Below the pieces are notes generated by a model. It was not told the origin of the DNA, searched no databases, and saw only the letters and a list, made by a program, of their open reading frames with translations. Of a stretch of DNA of 17,063 bases, positions 13,474 to 17,063 are shown one piece after another. This DNA comes from JAHEFX01 sp964614585 (GTDB taxonomy: Bacteria; Actinomycetota; Acidimicrobiia; Spongiisociales; JAENVV01): contig CAZTLW010000039.1 in NCBI GenBank assembly GCA_964614585.1, positions 1 through 17,063 of the forward strand. Reading direction: 5' to 3'. The first letter of the stretch is position 1, and each line of letters opens with the position of its first letter. A program made the position numbers and the translations under genes.

Positions 13474-13497
13474 GAAGCGTGGGCTGGGGGTGGCGCC
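13474..13497 (-). repeat. Companion intergenic repeat, copy 5 (inverted)
   Basis: On the minus strand: GGCGCC, ACCCCC, then AGCCCACGCTTC. Like copy 3 it has the short 6-bp middle. Confidence 0.6.
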
Positions 13498-13510
13498 CTG
13501 CGCCGCCCCC

Positions 13511-13521
13511 AGCCCAGGGTT
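13511..13521. repeat. AACCCWGGGTT palindrome, imperfect copy
   Basis: AGCCCAGGGTT, one mismatch from the palindrome (A to G at position 2). Confidence 0.5.
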
Positions 13522-13599
13522 TCGGACGTCGTCTCAGGCGAGTGCCCGTCCGTAGAAGGACCTGGACCAAATCGTCGGGCCTGACTGGGAGGACGGCCG

Positions 13600-13610
13600 A
13601 ACCCAGGGTT
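13600..13610. repeat. AACCCWGGGTT palindrome, copy 5
   Basis: Perfect AACCCAGGGTT with complementary G/C flanks. Confidence 0.8.
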
Positions 13611-13634
13611 CCACGGCGCGCCAGCGCGTCACCG

Positions 13635-13645
13635 AACCCTGGGTT
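13635..13645. repeat. AACCCWGGGTT palindrome, copy 6
   Basis: Perfect AACCCTGGGTT, symmetric over 15 bp (CGAACCCTGGGTTCG), the longest dyad of the family here. Confidence 0.8.
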
Positions 13646-13665
13646 CGCCGTTGACCGACGCTCAC

Positions 13666-13676
13666 AACCCTGGGTT
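13666..13676. repeat. AACCCWGGGTT palindrome, copy 7
   Basis: Perfect AACCCTGGGTT with complementary C/G flanks, 7 bp downstream of the stop codon of the minus-strand F420 oxidoreductase. Confidence 0.8.
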
Positions 13677-13683
13677 GAGGGCG

Positions 13684-14553
13684 TCAGGCCGAGGTGGCGA
13701 TCTCCGCGAACCGGGCCATGCCCTCGTCGAGGGTGGGACGGGACACGTGGTAGCTCGGCACCATGATCCGGTCGACGCCGAGATCGGTCATGACCTCCAG
13801 CGCCCGCTCGGGTTCCTCGAGGAACCGACCGGGGTACGACGCCGAGATCTCCAACTCGGCCGGGTCCCGCCCGGCCTCCTCGCAGGCCTGACGCACCAAC
13901 CCCAGCGTCTGGCCGAGGCCCTCCACCGACTCGGGGCCGGTGTAGAAGCCCGTCCCGTACCGGGCCGCCCGACGGGCGGCGGCCTTCGAGCTGCCACCCA
14001 CCACGATCGGCACCGACCCCCCGACGGGCTTGGGGTTCGAGCCCACGTCGGAGAACGACACGAACTCGCCGTCGTAGGTGGCGTGGTCGTCGGCCCACAG
14101 GGCCGCCATCGCCTCGAGCATCTCGTCGGTGCGGGCGCCGCGGCGGGCGAACGGCACGCCGATCGCCTCGAACTCCTCCTCGAGCCAGCCGACCCCGATG
14201 CCGAGCTCCACCCGGCCGCCCGACAACACGTCGAGCGTCGCCACCTCCTTGGCGAACACCACCGGGTTGCGCTGGGGCAGGATCACGACGCCCGTCCCCA
14301 GCCGCACCCGCTCGGTCACCGCCGCGACGTAGGTGAGCCACACGATCGGGTCGGGGATGGGGATCGACGGGTTCCCGGGCATCTTCCCGTCGGCCGTGTA
14401 CGGGTAGGTCGAGTCGTAGGCATGCGGCCAGACGACGTGCTCGACCGTCCAGATCGACTCGAACCCGGCCGCCTCGGCGGCGGTCACCAGCGCCCGCGCC
14501 GGACCGGGCTCGACGTAGGGGATCGTGTTGGCGGCGGCGAGGCCGAACTTCAC
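13684..14553 (-). CDS. LLM-class F420-dependent oxidoreductase, TIGR03619/Rv2161c-like
   Basis: A complete 289-residue luciferase-like F420 oxidoreductase. Diagnostic blocks are AAEAAGFESIWTVEHVVWP (25-43), ERVRLGTGVVILPQRNPVVF (81-100), AKEVATLDVLSGGRVELGIG (101-120) and GWLEEEFEAIGVPFARRGAR (122-141), followed by a VPIVVGGSSKAAARRAARYG block, typical of the TIGR03619 group. The GTG start overlaps the carotenoid-oxygenase stop by 4 bp (GTGA), so the two are translationally coupled. The family sequence begins directly with KFGLAAANTIP, which rules out longer starts. Its substrate may be a product or relative of what the oxygenase cleaves; this rests only on coupling. It belongs to a different subfamily from the oxidoreductase at 10314. 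Confidence 0.92.
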   Translation of the reverse strand: MKFGLAAANTIPYVEPGPARALVTAAEAAGFESIWTVEHVVWPHAYDSTYPYTADGKMPGNPSIPIPDPIVWLTYVAAVTERVRLGTGVVILPQRNPVVFAKEVATLDVLSGGRVELGIGVGWLEEEFEAIGVPFARRGARTDEMLEAMAALWADDHATYDGEFVSFSDVGSNPKPVGGSVPIVVGGSSKAAARRAARYGTGFYTGPESVEGLGQTLGLVRQACEEAGRDPAELEISASYPGRFLEEPERALEVMTDLGVDRIMVPSYHVSRPTLDEGMARFAEIATSA

Positions 14554-16013
14554 GCCAGGGTCTTCCGAGCCGCCTCGAGGTCCTCGGCGCCGACCCAGCA
14601 GGAGTGGAAGCCGTTGGGCACCCGGGTCGGCAGCAGCACCCGACCGACGGGACCGGCCGGCAGGTCCTGGGCGTCGAGGATCAGCAGCTCCGACCGCTCG
14701 GTGGCGGCGTCGTAGACGAACGACAGCAGGTAGCCGTCGTCCTCGGCGGTGGCATTGGCGCGAGGGGCGAACGGCGCCTCCGACCCGTAGCGGCCTGCCC
14801 CGAACCCGTACCGCTGTTCGGCGCCGGTCTCGAGGTCGTACTTCACGAGTCCGTCGAAGTACATGACCGTGTCCGAGTTGATCGACACGTTGTAGGCGTA
14901 GCGGTTCTTCTCGCCCACCAGCGTGGTCGGGATCATCGGGAACTCGGTGTTGCGGTCGTCGAGCGGCGTCTCGGTGGTCGTCCCGGTCGTCAGGTTGAAC
15001 CGGTACCGGTGCAAGAAGGCGTCGAGCCGCAGGTAGTTGAGGATGTTGGCGAGGGGGCCGTGGAACTCGATCGCCGACGGGCCGGGCATGCGGAACCGGC
15101 ACACGTCCATGACGATCTCGTCGCCCTCCTCCCAGGCGTTGACCGTGTGATAGATGTAACACGGCTCGGCCTCGAACCACCTGACCTCGGCGCCGTCGCC
15201 GTGGCGGGGGATGACCCCGAACCGGGCGGGCGTGTCGGCGAGGAAGGTGAGCCGGTGGCGACCCTGCGCCCACGACACGGGGTCGACGACCAGCGGCAGG
15301 TCCATCACGATCGAGTGGTGCTCGGTGATCGCCATGTCGTGGGGCATCCGGGCGCCGGGGATGTCGATCTCGGTGTGGTGCTTGACGATGCCGTCGGCCG
15401 AGACGACCCCGTAGGACATGTACGGCGGCACCGGTCCGTAGTCGAAGTAGACGAACTCGCCGGTGCGGGGGTCGACCTTGGCGTGGGCCGAGACCGGCGA
15501 CTGGCGGGTGCCGCCCCAGTCCTGGCGGCCGATCGTCTCGAGCGTGAACGGGTCGACCGCGTACGGGGCGCCCGACAGGTACCAGAGGGCGGTGAGGCTG
15601 CCGTTGTGGAAGAGGACGTCGGTGTTGGCCGTGTCCTTGAGGCGGAGGCGGGTGCCGTCGTCGGGGTTGTCGTCCCGGGGCTCGGCGACGCCGGTCCAGA
15701 GCGACCGGCCGGCCTGCTCCTCGGCCGCGAGGCCCTCGGTGCGCACCCACCGGTTGCGGTAGGTGGCGGTGCCGTTCTCGAGGTGGATGCCGTGGAGCAT
15801 CCCGTCGCCGTCGAACCAGTGGTAGCGGCCCCCGGACGGGTGCTTGGGGTTGGGCCCGTTGCGGACGTAGAGGCCTTCGAGGTCGGACGGGATCTCGCCG
15901 ACGACCTCGAGGTCGGTGGCGGTGACCTCCTCGTCGACCGGGGCGTAGGGGCCGAGGAGGTAGGGGTTCTCGCCGGCGTCGATGGCGACGTTGAGGGCAT
16001 CGTTGCCGATCAT
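14550..16013 (-). CDS. Carotenoid oxygenase (carotenoid cleavage dioxygenase / RPE65 family)
   Basis: A 487-residue non-haem iron(II) dioxygenase that cleaves a double bond of a carotenoid, apocarotenoid or stilbene-like phenylpropanoid; the substrate cannot be read from sequence. All four iron-binding histidines are visible: H177 (VSAHAKVDP), H225 (RMPHDMAITEHH), H289 (CYIYHTVNAWEE) and H470 (RVPNGFHSCWV). A conserved EFP glutamate (E357) and the N-terminal LEGLYVRNGPNPKHP and YHWFDGDGMLHG blocks are also present. The length is normal and there is no signal peptide. The ATG at 16013 has GGGAAGG 8 nt upstream. It is the first gene of a two-gene operon with the F420 oxidoreductase, controlled by a promoter covered by two dyads. 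Confidence 0.95.
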   Translation of the reverse strand: MIGNDALNVAIDAGENPYLLGPYAPVDEEVTATDLEVVGEIPSDLEGLYVRNGPNPKHPSGGRYHWFDGDGMLHGIHLENGTATYRNRWVRTEGLAAEEQAGRSLWTGVAEPRDDNPDDGTRLRLKDTANTDVLFHNGSLTALWYLSGAPYAVDPFTLETIGRQDWGGTRQSPVSAHAKVDPRTGEFVYFDYGPVPPYMSYGVVSADGIVKHHTEIDIPGARMPHDMAITEHHSIVMDLPLVVDPVSWAQGRHRLTFLADTPARFGVIPRHGDGAEVRWFEAEPCYIYHTVNAWEEGDEIVMDVCRFRMPGPSAIEFHGPLANILNYLRLDAFLHRYRFNLTTGTTTETPLDDRNTEFPMIPTTLVGEKNRYAYNVSINSDTVMYFDGLVKYDLETGAEQRYGFGAGRYGSEAPFAPRANATAEDDGYLLSFVYDAATERSELLILDAQDLPAGPVGRVLLPTRVPNGFHSCWVGAEDLEAARKTLA

Positions 16014-16021
16014 GGGGGTGG

Positions 16022-16028
16022 CCTTCCC
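16022..16028 (-). promoter_or_regulatory. Shine-Dalgarno sequence of the carotenoid oxygenase gene
   Basis: GGGAAGG on the minus strand, 8 nt before the ATG at 16013. It supports this start. Confidence 0.55.
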
Positions 16029-16034
16029 GAGGAG

Positions 16035-16068
16035 TCGAACAGTCGTTAGAAATCTAACGACTGTTAGA
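16035..16068. promoter_or_regulatory. Tandem dyad operator of the carotenoid-oxygenase operon
   Basis: Two 16-bp sites with the layout TCNAAC-N4-GTTNGA: TCGAACAGTCGTTAGA (16035-16050) and TCTAACGACTGTTAGA (16053-16068), centres 18 bp apart. Together they also form a perfect 13-bp-arm inverted repeat (16038-16050 with 16053-16065, AA between). They cover the predicted -10, start point and part of the -10/-35 spacer, so a dimeric repressor such as a TetR-family protein is likely. No regulator gene is in the window. Confidence 0.75.
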
Positions 16069-16080
16069 ACGTTCAGTCAA
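16051..16080 (-). promoter_or_regulatory. Promoter of the carotenoid-oxygenase operon
   Basis: On the minus strand, TTGACT (16075-16080) and TAGATT (16051-16056) are 18 bp apart, giving a start near 16044 and a leader of about 30 nt that includes the Shine-Dalgarno. It sits in a small AT-richer patch. Confidence 0.55.
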
Positions 16081-16118
16081 GGGAATCCAGGTGATTCGCT
16101 CGGAACAGGCCCGGACCC

Positions 16119-17063
16119 CTACCCCCGTCGGCGGCTTGCGGCGGCCACCGATCGGCGGCGCAGCCACCCGACCAGGAAGATCCCGCCGATCACCACCGGG
16201 AGCACCCAGGTGAACGTGCGGTGGGTGAAGCCGGCGGCGGCCACCTCGTCGGCGATGTCGGCGCCGGTGAACTCGGTCAGCAACAGGACGTGGATGAGCT
16301 CGCTCGCCCCGATCCCCCCGGGGATGAACGGGATGAAGTTGGCGATCAGCCCGGCGGCGTAGGTGGCGAAGGCCTGGAACGGGGTCACGACGTCGGGGGT
16401 CAGGCCGATGAACCGATACGACAGCACGAAGATCGTCACCATCAGCGCCTGGCCGGCGGCGGCGGCCCCCAGCGCCAGGTGCCAGCGGCTGGCGAGGGTC
16501 GTCTGCATGCGCCGGCGCAGCACCTCCGCCTCGTCCGCCAGGCCCTCGATCGTCGAGCGGCCGAACCGGGTGAGCACCCGGTTGTTGAGCCGTTCGAGCA
16601 CCGACCCCACCCAGCGCACGAACCGGGCGGACGCCACCGACACCCCGAGGAACCCGGCCGTGGCCGCCAACCCCACGGCCGCCACGATGGTGACCGTCAC
16701 GCCGGTGGGGCCGAGTCGACCCGTCGTCGCCAGCGCCGTCAGGGCGACGGTGGGGATGAGCAGCCGGATGCCGAACCCGAAGATGCCCGAGAGGAAGATC
16801 CCGGTGGCAGCGGGGGTGGCGGCCACCCCGGCCTCGGCGTACATGCCGTAGCGAACGGCCAGGTCGATCGGGCTGGGGCCCAGCGAGGCGGTGTTCGACG
16901 CCGCCCATGCCCGGTAGCCGGGCCACCAGGCGAGACCCGGCACGAGCGCGGTGTTCACGCTGGCCTCGGCGGCGGTCCAGAGGAGCCCGAGGACGGTGAG
17001 GATCGCCACCTCGGCCACCGTCAGGCTGCGAATCGCCTGCCAGACCTCCCCGAAGTCGATGAA
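16119..17063 (-). CDS. LPG-synthase transmembrane / flippase-like family membrane protein (5' end outside window)
   Basis: A partial integral membrane protein of 314 visible residues, whose frame is open to the window edge. A GTG at 17018 is unlikely as the start, because the codons before it (FIDFGEVWQAIRSLT) read smoothly into the first helix. About six or seven hydrophobic segments are visible, with a cytoplasmic-looking basic region (LERLNNRVLTRFGRSTIEGL) between them. The segment NFIPFIPGGIGASELIHVLL is the PxPGGxGxxE motif of the lysylphosphatidylglycerol synthase transmembrane (UPF0104) family. No aminoacyl-transferase domain follows; the protein ends in WLRRRSVAAASRRRG. Related proteins act in lipid or glycolipid transfer and flipping; the role here is unproven. 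It lies 105 bp upstream of the carotenoid oxygenase on the same strand, separated by that gene's own promoter. Confidence 0.82.
   Translation of the reverse strand, partial: FIDFGEVWQAIRSLTVAEVAILTVLGLLWTAAEASVNTALVPGLAWWPGYRAWAASNTASLGPSPIDLAVRYGMYAEAGVAATPAATGIFLSGIFGFGIRLLIPTVALTALATTGRLGPTGVTVTIVAAVGLAATAGFLGVSVASARFVRWVGSVLERLNNRVLTRFGRSTIEGLADEAEVLRRRMQTTLASRWHLALGAAAAGQALMVTIFVLSYRFIGLTPDVVTPFQAFATYAAGLIANFIPFIPGGIGASELIHVLLLTEFTGADIADEVAAAGFTHRTFTWVLPVVIGGIFLVGWLRRRSVAAASRRRG

Larger units (their letters stand above)
13329..13683. other. 355-bp spacer rich in palindromic and companion repeats
   Basis: No convincing gene is present. It holds four perfect AACCCWGGGTT palindromes, one imperfect copy, and three copies of the companion repeat in both orientations, two of which share a central GGCGCC. 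It separates the DUF2461 gene's start from the 3' end of the carotenoid-oxygenase operon. About 13523-13599 has no repeat that I can see. Confidence 0.75.

Noticed and set aside
13534..13602. Small minus-strand reading frame ending in RSFYGRALA
   Set aside because: It looks briefly protein-like, but its upstream end runs through palindromic repeats, it has no ribosome site, and there is no recognisable domain. It might be a gene remnant, but I cannot support that.
13374..13676. Possible CRISPR-like or tandem array
   Set aside because: Repeats are short, of two kinds, in both orientations and irregularly spaced, with no constant-length spacers and no cas genes.
14554..15750. A 688-residue fusion made by extending the F420 oxidoreductase frame upstream
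   Set aside because: The extension is the out-of-frame shadow of the carotenoid oxygenase, which has all four iron-ligand histidines in its own frame.
16999..17018. GTG at 17018 as the start of the membrane protein
   Set aside because: The frame continues to the window edge with family-like sequence directly before the first helix, so the gene is partial.

Overview
The window is GC-rich DNA (roughly 70% by eye) from what looks like a high-GC actinobacterium. I favour the class Acidimicrobiia: there are two F420-type luciferase-like oxidoreductases, a sortase-type LPQTG surface protein, GTG starts and apparently leaderless promoters. The assignment is inference. Two runs of exactly 100 N (4453-4552, 11165-11264) indicate a scaffolded draft or metagenome assembly. 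Each falls inside a gene and both are probably placeholders of unknown true length.

Layout. 43-9507 (minus) is one giant secreted, cell-wall-anchored protein: signal peptide, eight DUF11-type modules, twelve SdrD-B-like modules (one cut by a gap), two short C-terminal Ig-like segments and an LPQTG anchor. Divergent from it, after 74 bp, is a small PlsC-type acyltransferase (9582-10148, plus). Next comes a 165-bp repeat-bearing spacer, then an F420 oxidoreductase truncated by the second gap (10314-11164, plus) and an AIM24/TIGR00266-family protein (11281-11970, plus). This converges on a minus-strand group: VapC-like toxin (11967-12356), RHH antitoxin (12353-12637) and a DUF2461 protein (12669-13328). 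A 355-bp repeat-rich spacer follows. Then there is a two-gene operon of a second F420 oxidoreductase (13684-14553) and a carotenoid oxygenase (14550-16013), with a tandem dyad operator in its promoter. The window ends in a partial membrane protein of the LPG-synthase/flippase-like family (16119-17063).

How the genes work together. The carotenoid oxygenase and its coupled oxidoreductase could form an inducible apocarotenoid or aromatic-alkene cleavage module under a dimeric repressor encoded elsewhere. The toxin-antitoxin pair has its own promoter, embedded in the end of the upstream gene. The giant protein is probably a stalk or adhesin; no sortase is visible here.

Most noteworthy: (1) the giant protein has only 10 visible lysines, and eight are the first-strand Lys of its eight DUF11 modules, each followed by an Asp and an Asn in the order expected for self-forming Lys-Asn isopeptide bonds; (2) an intergenic palindrome family AACCCWGGGTT (seven perfect copies) with a companion repeat; (3) the tandem TCNAAC-N4-GTTAGA operator. 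I saw no tRNA, rRNA, CRISPR array, transposase or recognisable defence island beyond the toxin-antitoxin pair.
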